Shown: positions 48,116 to 58,570 of the stretch, one piece after another
Numbering within the stretch: the first letter of the stretch is position 1
Layout of the letters: each line of letters starts with the position of its first letter
Assembly (NCBI RefSeq): GCF_040183065.1
Contig: NW_027185499.1
Location: 930,001-994,000, forward strand
Direction: 5' to 3'
DNA: 64,000 nucleotides
From: Periplaneta americana
Taxonomy: Eukaryota > Arthropoda > Insecta > Blattodea > Blattidae
Program-made: the position numbers and the translations under genes
Notes under the pieces: model-generated
What the model was told of the DNA's origin: nothing
Seen by the model: only the letters and a program-made list of their open reading frames with translations
The model's database searches: none

Positions 48116-48760
48116 ATGGATAAAGTGCTACAACGAGAAGTGATACAGAAGGGGAGAAATGAAGCTAGGAATGGAGAACTACAAATGCAGAACAGTACAG
48201 GAAACTCGAAGAATCAAGTGGATATATCATCAGAAAGCTTGAAGTGCAGAGTGGATAACATCAGTGCGAAGATTGATTATCTGGTACGGGAAAATGAGCA
48301 AATGAAAGAGAAAATCAAATATTATGAAGATAAGCAAAGGAAGAAGAATTTAATATTCTTCGGGGTGGAAGAAGAGGGTCATGAATATGAAATGGATACA
48401 TATGTGACTGTATGTAACGTGTGCGATAAGATTTTTGGTATCGATGTGAGAGTGGGCCATATTGAACAGACTTATAGAATTGGGAAAGGAAGATTCAGAC
48501 CTATTTTAATATCATTCGTAAGCATGAGAACAAGAGAAGTTATCTTAAGAAACTTAAGAAAATTAAGAATGACGAAAATAAGGGTTGAAAAAGACGTAAA
48601 CTATGAAACAAGAAGCAGACGCAAATCACTGATACCGTTCATGAAAGCAGCTAGAAATAAGGGACATTTTGCTAAGATATATGAAGACAAACTGAAAGTC
48701 AACGGGAGATACTATGACCTGGAGTTTTGTGAGAAGAACGTAAATCATCCGGAATTTTGA
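48116..48760 (+). CDS. LINE ORF1-like nucleic-acid-binding protein, N-terminal portion
   Basis: ATG at 48116 opens 214 codons. Residues 40-80 look coiled-coil (DNISAKIDYLVRENEQMKEK). After that come KKNLIFFGVEE and FRPILISFVSMRTREVILRN, an RRM-like fold as in LINE ORF1 proteins, then NKGHFAKIYEDKLKVNGRYY. ORF1 proteins bind the element's RNA. A TGA at 48758-48760 ends the frame. The same frame is open again from 48761 to about 49405, giving a Lys/Glu-rich, low-complexity part, and its last 25 or so codons are host array sequence. So the TGA may be a mutation inside a longer ORF1, or the natural end. Confidence 0.7.
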   Translation: MDKVLQREVIQKGRNEARNGELQMQNSTGNSKNQVDISSESLKCRVDNISAKIDYLVRENEQMKEKIKYYEDKQRKKNLIFFGVEEEGHEYEMDTYVTVCNVCDKIFGIDVRVGHIEQTYRIGKGRFRPILISFVSMRTREVILRNLRKLRMTKIRVEKDVNYETRSRRKSLIPFMKAARNKGHFAKIYEDKLKVNGRYYDLEFCEKNVNHPEF

Positions 48761-49325
48761 TTAAATAACGTGGCAGAGAAACATCAGAGGCAGCAATGGT
48801 TTGGTTTAATACCGAGTAATGGGACGAAACAGCTGTTACAATCCGAACGTGACGTGAAGCATGCGGCGAAAAATGATGAATCAGGAGTCGAAGCAAGAAG
48901 GCGACATACGCAGAAAGAAGACATTGAACCAAGGAGCAAAAAACGGATCACCAAGCATAATCCTACCAAGCTAGCAGACAGGGAGAATGACACTTCTAAG
49001 AAGAGTGGCATAAAGGCTACAGCGGTAAAGAAATATGCGAATGATAAGATAAAGAAAGGTTTAAGCTGTGTAATGATGAATGAGTCTAGTGAAGAAGGAG
49101 GAGCTACTGGTGGCTATGAATCAAGTGAGCGGATAATAGAGGTAAGAAGAAGGAAAGAGAAGGAGAGGAGTCCAGGGTCGGGAAAAATAGGAGAATCAGC
49201 GAAGAGGAATACGGAGACTATAAGGAAAGGAGTCTTTGCGAGTGCAGGTCCCAGTGTAAGTTACGAAAGGGACTGCGGGGAAGAGAAGAACGAAGTCGAG
49301 AATACAACAGAGTCCAACGTCCATT
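48761..49325 (+). pseudogene. Continuation of the LINE ORF1 frame after an in-frame stop
   Basis: The frame is the same as that of 48116-48760. It encodes a charged tail (for example RRHTQKEDIEPRSKKRITKH and KGLSCVMMNESSEEGGATG). It has no ATG near the start; the first in-frame candidate is GTG. It is cut by the junction with array sequence. Confidence 0.5.
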
Positions 49326-50144
49326 CGTCGAAAGGTATTCAATATTCATTTACTCTTAATGGATTGAGGGAAAACCACGAGAAAAACTGCAACCAGGCAG
49401 ATTAATTTGTCCCAACTCGAAATGATTCCGAGGCAGCTCGTTTCACTATCACGCTTGCCGACCATTGCGCCAAAACAGTGGATGATACAAAGTCACAATA
49501 TTTATTAAGAAATATATTAGTGTCAAGCAGGAGAATGACGTCTGAGTTGTCAGTTAGATAAATTGAGTATATCAGATTAGGATAAATGCAAAGATATCTT
49601 TCATAATTGAACAATGTTTGTCTTGTGTCCAAATTGCATAACAGTCACAACGACATTAAATAAATTGAAAGTGTTTGGAAACAAACAGTGACAAAACCAC
49701 GGGGACAAAGCTGGAAGCATGTTGAAGTATCCCCATTCAAAGAAGAAAAGAAACAAATGGGTGAGAATAGTTTCTAATTGCTTTGACGTGACTTCATCTC
49801 TTATATTGGGAAGTTTGTGAACTTAAAGAATTTCAATTTTGTACAGGCCTGTGTGATTGAGTAGATTTTTAACACATGCTTTGTTCTACAAAGCTCAATC
49901 TTGGGCAATATTCGAAGTTCTGTGACTTTCATTTGGAGCGTATCTAGTAGCACAAAACTTTCCCACCAGCCAATCATATTCAATGACGCTATCTACTATT
50001 CTCTACGCATCCATAATTCTTTTCGCGTGTATTAGTTATGCAACTTTAATGTTGATCTGTAACAAAGATTAAGAATAGCCTTCCCAAATCATAGTTACAA
50101 ATGTACGAATTAACACAAATAAATAATGGTAAATGTATAATCAC

Positions 50145-50591
50145 TAGACAGTATATGCGGGACAACTTAAGGAAAAGTGAAGTTCTTTCGTATCAGAGTA
50201 TATGGCACTTGCCGTGTCGTCCGTCTTTTGTGTACCTGGCGAGTAGAGCAGCGTACAGAACGAAGGGACCCCGGTCCGTTCATAGTAACATTTCAACGCA
50301 ATGTGTGCAGTTGTGTTATCCTGCAGGATAGGCGAAGACGCTTCAGCTTCGACAACTTACGAGACTATATCGTCGTTTACTGCAACGCTAGTAATTACAT
50401 CAATGAAGACGAGGGATGAGCTACAGTACGTCATTTTTCTTTTCATTCTGACTGTACAGAGATGCAGTAGCATGTTGACGTCGTCTGTTTACTTTAAAAC
50501 CTGTTCAGCCAATGGTCTGAATGAAAAAATTTTAACATATGGTAAATGTGCACCTACATTCAACGATAAGTCATCCCGCATCCGCTGTCTA
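50145..50591 (+). mobile_element. 447-bp non-autonomous hAT element
   Basis: Flanked by the 8-bp direct repeat ATAATCAC (50137-50144, 50592-50599). Its termini, TAGACAGTATATGCGGGA and (reverse complement) TAGACAGCGGATGCGGGA, are good inverted repeats. It contains a transposase scrap, LQDRRRRFSFDNLRDYIVVY, from the hAT dimerisation region. Confidence 0.9.
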
Positions 50592-50599
50592 ATAATCAC

Positions 50600-50649
50600 C
50601 ATCACTTAATAAGGGGAGAACGGCGACTTCGCCTGCGTGTGTTGGGCAT
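50600..50649 (-). other. Dead minus-strand mini-exon, type G
   Basis: Lies where the cassettes of the other units lie. Minus strand: CTTCTTTCCTTTACG in place of the expected acceptor, so the AG is lost. The interior contains CCCAACACACGCAGGCG and ends at GTGATTAT, a weak donor. That donor is the duplicated target site of the adjacent hAT. Confidence 0.5.
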
Positions 50650-51054
50650 CGTAAAGGAAAGAAGTGGAATTAATGGAATTCAATAAATGAGTAGCTTAAT
50701 ATCAAAGACGGACATCTGACTTCAATCGAAATTTAGATAGCTGTGGTTTTTTATACAAATTTTCATGCTGTTGCCAGTTATTTTGAAACCATATGCAAAC
50801 TCTAACACTATATTTATAAAATAAATTGTGTTAAATATTACAGAGAACACTGTGAATTAAAAAATTGCCTCTAGATCAAAACTATGGAGAAGACAGATGT
50901 CCGTCTTTGATATTAAGCTACTCAAATTACGTAACACTAATTTGGTGGAGCAGCATCGAATATAATATAAATTATGTTTGATCGAAATTTGTGTTTTTTG
51001 CCAGCTGACGTCGAAACAATGAAAACAAATAAAGAATGGTAAATATAAACTCAC

Positions 51055-51099
51055 CGTTACTTAAATTATGCGGCGGCGGTTTTCTGTCATAATCCGGGT
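51055..51099 (-). other. Putative minus-strand mini-exon, type E
   Basis: Minus strand: CGTTTCTTTTACTTACAG, 45 nt, then GTGAGTTTAT. Only the frame that skips two bases is open, PDYDRKPPPHNLSN. The PD start and proline run resemble type A. Confidence 0.52.
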
Positions 51100-51209
51100 C
51101 TGTAAGTAAAAGAAACGACAGTCTATAATAAATTCAAGTCATTAAGTGATTTTTATAGACGGGAAGTAACACTAATTACGTGGATGCAACAGTGAATATA
51201 ATACTACAT

Positions 51210-51875
51210 TATGCAACGAGCCTATAATGATAGTAATTAAGACGCAAGTATGATTGTTTATGAAACGGGCGCAAGCGAGTTTTATAATATTCATACGAGC
51301 GTCTTAATTACCCTTATAGGCAAGTTTCATACGACTTTTTATGCTCGACCATATTTCTAACTTGAAATTATTCAGATGTATACATTTTATTGTATCTGAC
51401 AAGATCGGAAGTGACCTTGTTCTAGGTCGTGAATTGTGAGATGTGCGCAGACGCGAAAGTATTGATTTTTTTCCGAGGAACAATAATGTCATTGACCTTG
51501 ATGTAATCCCGTTAATCTTGATATAAGCTTGATTATTGAATTCGACATTGAAAAACGAGATGACAAATTGAATTTATTTGAATATTATTTGCAATTAACG
51601 CTAATAATTATAGTAACAGAACATAACCTTCTGCGACAGCATTGGATTTCCAGCCTCCGTGACTTTTCGCTAATTCTCTTCGATTGCATATCCGAGAATA
51701 ATCGATACTTGCGGTTTTATAACGGTACAAAGTTGACTTGTCATTGGCTGAACACCTGTAAGCTGAGTTGTCATTGGCTGAACACCTGTACTTTAATGAG
51801 TAGGTGTACTTTAATGACATTCATTAAAGGACTGCTACCAGGTGTATAATTACTACATTTCGGCATGGTCGAGCA
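51210..51875. mobile_element. Unclassified insertion in unit E
   Basis: It interrupts an otherwise continuous array block (GTGAATATAATA ... TAAATTATATTTGATCG). ATGCTCGACCAT at about 51339 and ATGGTCGAGCAT at about 51867 are inverted. A 30-bp piece, TTGTCATTGGCTGAACACCT, is tandemly duplicated near 51737-51796. The superfamily is not assigned. Confidence 0.45.
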
Positions 51876-52417
51876 TAAAATAAATTATATTTGATCGAAA
51901 TTTTGGTTCTGCCAGATGATGTCGAATTGATGCAGAACACACTGCTCAAACATTTTGACTATTATGTCGTCATCTGTGGATCAGTGAACGAGAATGACAT
52001 GGACACTTGTTAAGAATGGATTAACGCAGTAAACCAAGAATAATGCATAATCATGAAGCCCTTGGGATAACGACACATGAGAGATCTCAAAACAGGTAAA
52101 CTGCCTAAACCGTGCATGATATAACAGGTGATGAGGATTAGGGTCCTTAATCATGCTGAAGATGGAATTGAGAAACCCATACATACAAAGACGAAAAAAT
52201 CTCATCACGTAAAGAAGTAATTGGCAAATTTACAATTATTATTAATTCATCACTAGTGTACAAATATAACCTTATTTTGTATAGCCAATCAACACAAAAT
52301 AAAATTATTTAACACGTAACCCGAGTTGTTTCTCTTAGACCAAGTGTACCGGTAGCATCAGACTGTTTCTCCCTGTTCAACCTATCCCGGAACTGTAAGC
52401 ACTACTATATATTTTTT

Positions 52418-52654
52418 TAGTTTGTTATTTAACGACGCTGTATCAACTACGAGGTTATTTAACTTCGATGAGATTGGTGATAACGAGATGAGGGCGAGGA
52501 CTCGCCATAGATTAACTGACATTCACCTTACGGTTGGGGAAAACCTCGGAAAAACCCAACGAGGTAATCAGCCCCAAGCGAGGATCGAACCTGCGCCCGA
52601 GCGCAACTTCAGACCGGCAGGAAGGCGCCTTAACCGACTGGGCCACGTCGGTGG
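52418..52654 (-). mobile_element. tRNA-derived SINE (family 3), reversed
   Basis: Minus strand: GACGTGGCCCAGTCGGTTAA (A-box region), GGTTCGATCCTCG (B box), then TTACCTCGTTGGG and AACGACGCTGTATCAACTAC in reverse. It is inserted in unit E where unit B has TCCTACTATAATGTGTGG. Confidence 0.78.
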
Positions 52655-53459
52655 CTTCATAGTTTGTAGCTGAGTGCCCGGATACGATTACTTTTTCCTT
52701 GCCCTGTTAGACAGTTGTATATAAATTAAAACATTAATAGTAATCGTAGCGCAATAGTCCATGAAGTTCCAGGTTAACCAGCAGACTGCTGGCAGAAGTG
52801 AAAGATCATCCAACAAGTACGGGAGTGACGTGTATTCAAACGGTTATGCCACGAGACAATCAAAACGTTACGCATTACAAACATAAGCATGGAGTGAACA
52901 AGACGTCCGAAAATTATCGATAAAACCGAACGATTAATTACTATGCTAAAGCCGTGATTCTACACGCGTGTTTGCTTTCAAATTATTTAAGAAACTCAAC
53001 ATTAACATAGGGGTCTGCGGGAATATTGCAAACTATAAGTGAACTGCAACGACAATGAAGCAGTAGCGGACAGTGGGGCTTGAAGGTTGAGGAGGCCAAG
53101 ATGATTAGCAGGGACGACACTTTGTTCCAGGTTGGTTGTTGCTTGCCTATATTGACGTCACGGAGGCCATGGGTTCGAAGGTACTGTACTGTGATAAAGA
53201 GCAACACGTGTGTGCTGCGTCGGAGAACGAACGTATGTTTCATCTATTTAGGATTCGAACCTATGCTGCTCTCTGCCACTGCCTGCTTGTTTTGCATTGT
53301 AGTGGCTTACCTGCAGTTCCTTAACTGTTGTCACTTAATGGCGAAGTGATTGTGATCGTGACTCTGTGTGCAGTATTGTAAACATAATACAATGTAGTCA
53401 GACAAGAACCCTAAACTGAATGTAATTGCAACTGCGTTTGGAAGTGAGTATTCTAGTGT

Positions 53460-54160
53460 GGAGGGCGACAGCATGCGCTGTAAAGTGTGCAACACAGAAC
53501 TAAAGGTCGTAAAGATTTGCAAAAGCACTGTGAAACGAAAAAGCATAGTGAATGTGTGCCGTTATTCCTCTCATCTGCACGGTTTACATACTCTTGAGTT
53601 TTATAATGATTTGTGTGACGTGATGGTATTCCAATACACAGCTCAGTAATCCACATTTTCAACGGTTTAAGGAAAATTACACGTCTAGAAAACTGTCTAG
53701 TATAATATCAATGCGTACAACCTATTTACGAAAAAACTGTGAACCGCATTCAAACAGCTATAGGTAGTAACAGAATATTTCTATCTATAGATGAGACATC
53801 GGATGCTGTGGGACGATATGTAGCTCGCGTTGTTGTAGGAGTGATGTCCTCCAATGAACCAGAAAATAAATTTTTGTTGACATCGGAAGTACTAAGAAAA
53901 GTAAACAGTACAACTATTGTTAATCTTTTTGAGACATCTACTGTTTAGTGACAGACAGTATTGCATATATGATCAAAGCAGGAAATTAATTAAAAACCAT
54001 ATACCCCAACATAATCCACCTCACTTGCGTAGCCCATCCACTCCATGGTGGCGATGTTGAGATAACTTTCTCACAGTACAAGCATATTTTTAGTGAAAAC
54101 AGAAGGAATTTCACTTTTTCACACTTAAAAATGCACATTGTTATATACTGTAACGGATTA
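53460..54160 (+). pseudogene. hAT transposase, decayed plus-strand pieces
   Basis: In order: a BED-type zinc finger start (MRCKVCNTELKVVKI), then SIDETSDAVGRYVARVVVG from the first catalytic region at 53770-53850, then HLTCVAHPLHGG at about 54020, and ITFSQYKHIFSENRRNFTF, the dimerisation region, at 54060-54120. Order and spacing fit a hAT transposase with large internal deletions and frame breaks. Confidence 0.75.
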
Positions 54161-54949
54161 CAGTTGTATCAGAACAATGTACGTACCTCGATTGCAAATA
54201 CGTATGTGTAATTTGACTAACTCGTCGTTATTATAAATATGTGTAAGTAATATTGCAGAGATGTAACTAATCAAGGCATACTCTATGCTACGCGCATACA
54301 TACTATACGGCAGTGGTAATCTGTAGAAATGTTGCGTTTTTGTTCCGCCGATCTGCACCAGCAAACAGTCGCGTGTTGTCGCTGGACTGCTCCTATCAAC
54401 TAGTAAACACAGGTACTCTATACACCAGTACCAGTGAACCTCGTGGCGAACTGGGACAAAGTGTCGTCCCTGATGATTAGACTTCGTGGAATTGCCAAGA
54501 GAATCGCAAGGTTTACTGCGCACGCGGTATAGACTGTATGAGAAGGGGGCGTGCAACGGATGGAGTATGCCTCTGATGTAAACACTGAGCAGTATACTGC
54601 TGTTACAATAAAACCTGTATCCTGCATTCAAGAAATATAATGAATGATCATTGAAGTAGCAAATGTCTAAACAATTATTTTATAGTGAGATATATTAACT
54701 CTTAAAATTTAATGTAATATACTCACATCATCCTTAATACGTGCACTGCAGTGAAAAGTTACGTACATTTTGAGCGACTGCAAAGTAACCTCCTCCCATG
54801 GCCACTTAAAGAGTTTTCATTTTGGGAAAATGTACGTTCAACATCACATGATGTAATACATACATATTTGAAGAAGGGAAAGTCACAACTTTTTAGTACA
54901 CCAACTTCAGATGTATTGTCGAGACCTGATAGTACACCATTTATAGTAC

Positions 54950-55460
54950 GAATTTATGAATAGGCAGAATATTTAGCAATAATGTTTCTCAACTTACATT
55001 TCATTTTTTTCTGAAATTAATGAATTGTTATTTTGGATAACGGGTTGTGATACTTTATCCACTATATTAAGGGCTTCTGAGAGTTGTAGTTTAGACGATT
55101 CTAACAGGATGATGCTTTTGGACACGATTTTAAATTAGAATAAATGAACAGAATATCTTCCAATAGCTGTTCAGAAGGCAATGATTTTACAGCTGCAACA
55201 GCGGAACTGTCTGTGCTATCCAATGCATCAATTACCTCCATTATTTTTCATCAATGTTCTGCATAATAATGAACAGCATCCAACCACGTTCCCCAACGGG
55301 TCAAGACTGGCTGCGGGGTTAAGTGTATTCAAGGGGCAATTATTTGGAATAGTAACACTCTCATTGTAGTATGTTTGATTGAATTCTTGTCTGCACTGAA
55401 CAAATGTTAAGCTTTGACTATTACAACCACAGTAATGTAAAAGCAAGTAGGTATACATTA
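54950..55460 (-). pseudogene. hAT transposase, middle part, minus strand
   Basis: PVLTRWGTWLDAVHYYAEH lies at about 55255-55312 on the minus strand, followed by VIDALDSTDSSAVAAVKSLP in another frame. 'TRWGTWL' is characteristic of the hAT domain between the catalytic regions. It is opposite in orientation to the pieces at 53460-54160, so the parent element is either rearranged or contains a second hAT. Confidence 0.7.
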
Positions 55461-57078
55461 GCTGTAGCTGCTCTATCTATTTGGACCGGTCACAACTCTT
55501 AACATGAACTGCTGCTACTACGAGACCGGGCGGTCGCTCACCTCCTCTATACTACCGTACATCGGTAACCTGATTGCATGCTGCGTGTGACAATTTAACG
55601 AAGTCTACTTATGAGAATATAAAAATATAAGGCCTGTGACGTACTTCATTACCAAGCGCAGAATTTATAGATTTCAAGAAATTAAAATTATGTTTTCCAA
55701 TTTATGTTTTAGGATTTTAAATCTTATGTTTAGGAATTTATGTGGTTTTACGGGGGAAAAAAAATAAAAATAAACAACACACTGTTAATATATTACAACG
55801 GCTTGGTAAAGTTGTCTCTCTTTAGGACATTGTAAGTCCTAACCTACGAATTAGTTCTTTTTAGCTCATATTGAATTTAAGAATGTTACCCTTCGCTACA
55901 TAAAACGAACAAGGAAAGCAATATTTCGAGAGTAATGAGATAGCAACAAAATTGATTCGAACCTAAGAATCCGGGTTTGCTCATTATTATAACATAGCCT
56001 AATTTTACAGAAAATTAACTGGACGTTCCTCTTTCTTCGCAAACCATTCAAATAGATCACAACATACTGAATCACTGCTACTAGAAGAAGCTAGAAACAA
56101 ATCTACATTTGTTTCTAAACTCTCTACATATTTGAAATACTGTATAAGTAAATACATCTCGTAACACAAAAGGATAAAATAACAAGAACACCCGCAAACA
56201 AGAGAAAATCTAACAACATAAATGAAAACTTTTACGCAGGAAGAGAAAACTAACAACACGTGACTCAGTTTTCTAAAAGCAAGAAGAGAGAAAGAGAGAG
56301 AGCTTCCCAATATAGGCGAAACCAGCCGTGACTATAAGCAGTACAGTTGTCAGCGGTGGGTAGGACGTCTCCAAATCGGCTCCCTTCGTGCGTTCTAGTC
56401 AAGTTTAAACACTCTTCTAACCAGCTATCTTATTGGTTGAACTACTGTTGTCATGGTTACTGGGGAGTAGCGTCATCTAGCCGACTCCTCTCTCCCGCTC
56501 TCGCATAGACACTGCAGGCTGCTAGATGTCGACTATACAGGTTACAGCGCTATCTGTTATTTTTCAGTACGAATTATTTGTACTATCTACAGTATAGCCA
56601 GCGGGCATCAACAACCGAATGTGATCGACTTTACGTAACTTACATCTTAGTCGTAGTGCATAATAAAATTAATATACAAGGAAACATGTTCATCATTTAC
56701 TGTAACTTGTCTGTGATCTTAATTTAGCTGGAATTATTACTGTCATATTGTGTTCTGGTAAAATATTGGGGGAGGCAGGGCCTCCCTTGCATCCCCTGAA
56801 AATCCGCCGCTACAATGAAATCCATTCCTCAACATGTCTCGGTAATCTTAAATACTTTCTACAACTTTGCCAGCTGTATTAACATTTTATTTCATTTAGA
56901 AAATCCAGGAGTAATTAGATCATACACAACTCTGATTTCATTTCTTCCACTCTCATCTTCGTTTGTGAAGATTTATCAAGTTTGTGGTTCTCAGATTTTG
57001 TACATACCGGTATACATTTTTTGAAGCCCCGTAGCGAAATACTCGAATGCGACTTTGAAATAAACCCTGCATCATGTA

Positions 57079-57938
57079 CAGGGACATCATTTTATTTTTA
57101 CTTCAATTTTTATTGTACCTGAGCTTTTGAATGTACTTCACTCCCACCCCTTCTACTAATGAAGTACAACCGTACTCCACACAGATCCGAGGCCGCATAT
57201 ACAGTCAAAGTAGGCTTACGGTCATAGTAAATAGTACGTTCCAAAAATATGTTCGCGTTTTCCAGTGACGAAAGAGCTTTCAATATTGAATAATTTTCGC
57301 AAAGGTACTGTCGTCCATTTGCCTACGTCGTATCCCGGTTTCCCCCCACAAACTTTTAATCGCCAGCTAGTGGTTGGGCTGTCTTAGCTCTTTTCTGAGA
57401 ACATTAATTTCTGTTAGAAATTGGACGTCTACGTGATATTATACAACTGTTTAAAATAACTTAACTGGTAATTGGAATTAGGTACAATAGTTTATAGTGC
57501 GATAATATGCACATTAGAACTGAAGCCCCATTTAAAAAAATGTTTAAATATCCATATTATGATTATTTTTCAATTTAGATTCATTCTCTATATTGTACGC
57601 TAATGTGCTGTAGACAATATAATATACACTGCATAATGAATTTGTCCACATGGACAGCTCAGTTCGTGAGTAAAAAACACTCATTGTTAATAATGTACTG
57701 TATTTTGATTAAACAAAAACCTAATGAAAATTATCAAACTCAAAATTGCGATATTTCCTAGTTTACGTAAATGGATGAACTACTTTTCTTCCCTCCTATA
57801 CCTAGTAAAGTGATTTTTTTGTATATTACGTCAGTATCATCGAACTCCAGTCGTGGATGGGGGTAGGAAACGGCGTTGATCCAGAGGTATAGGCAAGTTA
57901 ATATTAAAAATGTTAGTAAAAATAAACTGATGTCCCTG
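57079..57938. mobile_element. TA-flanked MITE-like element, copy 1
   Basis: The ends CAGGGACATCATTTTATTTT and (reverse complement) CAGGGACATCAGTTTATTTT are inverted and flanked by TA. About 860 bp, no recognisable protein. The second copy is at 60674-61775. Confidence 0.75.
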
Positions 57939-57950
57939 TATCAACTTGGG

Positions 57951-58172
57951 GTCGGCCTGGTTCGCTGAGTTGGTATAGCGCTGCCTTATATGCCCGAGTT
58001 TGCGGGTTCGATCCCATGCCAGGTCAATGGCATTTAAGGGAGTATAACTGCGACAGGCTCATGTCAGTAGATTTACTGGCACGTAAAAGAACTGCTGTGG
58101 GACAAAATTCCGGCACGCCGGCGCCGCTGATATAACCTCGGCAGTTGCGAGCGTCGTTAAATAAAACATAAC
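57951..58172 (+). mobile_element. tRNA-derived SINE (family 4)
   Basis: The head GGTTCGCTGAGTTGGTATAG and the B box GGGTTCGATCCC pair with a CCAGGTC end to give a tRNA-like outline. The body has GGCACGTAAAAGAACTGCTG and the tail GCGTCGTTAAATAAAACATA. It lies directly against the preceding MITE. Confidence 0.75.
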
Positions 58173-58234
58173 ACTTTATAAACTTGGGAAAATAATAATT
58201 ATTAAGATCAGTAGGCCTATGCTATTGAGAATGA

Positions 58235-58570
58235 GACTGTAAGAGAATCTGCAGAACTGCATACATTGTATTCTGCACCTGACATAATTAGGAACATTAA
58301 ATCTAGACGTTTTAGATGGGCAGGGCATGTAACACGTATGGGAAAATCCATAAATGCATGTAAAGTGTTAGTTGGGAGGCCGGAGGGAAAAAGACCTTTG
58401 GAAAGGCCGAGACGTAGATTGAAGGATAATATTAAAATGGATTGGAGGGAAGTGGGATATGATGGTAAAGACTGGATTAATCTTGCACAGCATAGGGACC
58501 GATGGCGGGCTTATGTGTGGACGGCCATGAAGCCGCGTTTTCCTTAAGAGTCATAAGTAAGTAACTAAGT
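58235..58570 (+). mobile_element. LINE 3' tail
   Basis: Frame 58266-58547 reads MYSAPDIIRNIKSRRFRWAG, then PEGKRPLERPRRRLKDNIKM and a stop, followed by AAGTAAGTAACTAAGTAAG. It belongs to the same family as the other tails but is more diverged. Confidence 0.82.

Larger units (their letters stand above)
48001..49325 (+). mobile_element. 5' portion of a non-LTR retrotransposon
   Basis: It starts with ACAGTCATCAGCGAGTTTTA and a 5' UTR of about 115 bp, then ORF1. It stops at about 49325, where host array sequence resumes. There is no reverse transcriptase and no 3' tail. Keeping the 5' end and losing the 3' end is opposite to ordinary LINE truncation. Confidence 0.75.
46879..49494. repeat. Diverged array unit D with a LINE replacing part of it
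   Basis: Same block order as C. Between TTACAATTAC (about 48000) and CGTCGAAAG (about 49335), some 1.1 kb of the unit is missing and a LINE 5' portion sits there instead. Confidence 0.82.
49495..50940. repeat. Diverged array unit G, interrupted by a hAT
   Basis: It opens with the same CACAATATTTATTAAG block and continues through the GGAAGTTTGTGA and CCACCAGCCAATCATATTCA blocks. The cassette region is split by a 447-bp hAT insertion. Confidence 0.7.
53060..56811. mobile_element. 3.75-kb hAT composite
   Basis: Exact 8-bp target duplication ACAATGAA (53052-53059, 56812-56819). The ends share an AGCGG ... GGGG ... GGAGGCC pattern in inverted orientation. Inside, + strand hAT pieces occupy 53460-54160. 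A minus-strand piece at about 54950-55460 reads PVLTRWGTWLDAVHYYAEH. Array homology continues across the insertion on both sides. Confidence 0.8.
50941..57078. repeat. Diverged array unit E, with large insertions
   Basis: Array blocks occur at 51000-51200, 51880-52420, 52670-53059 and 56812-57078, in the order seen in units B and C. Between them sit an unassigned element (about 51210-51875), a SINE (52418-52654) and a 3.75-kb hAT composite (53060-56811). Confidence 0.72.
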
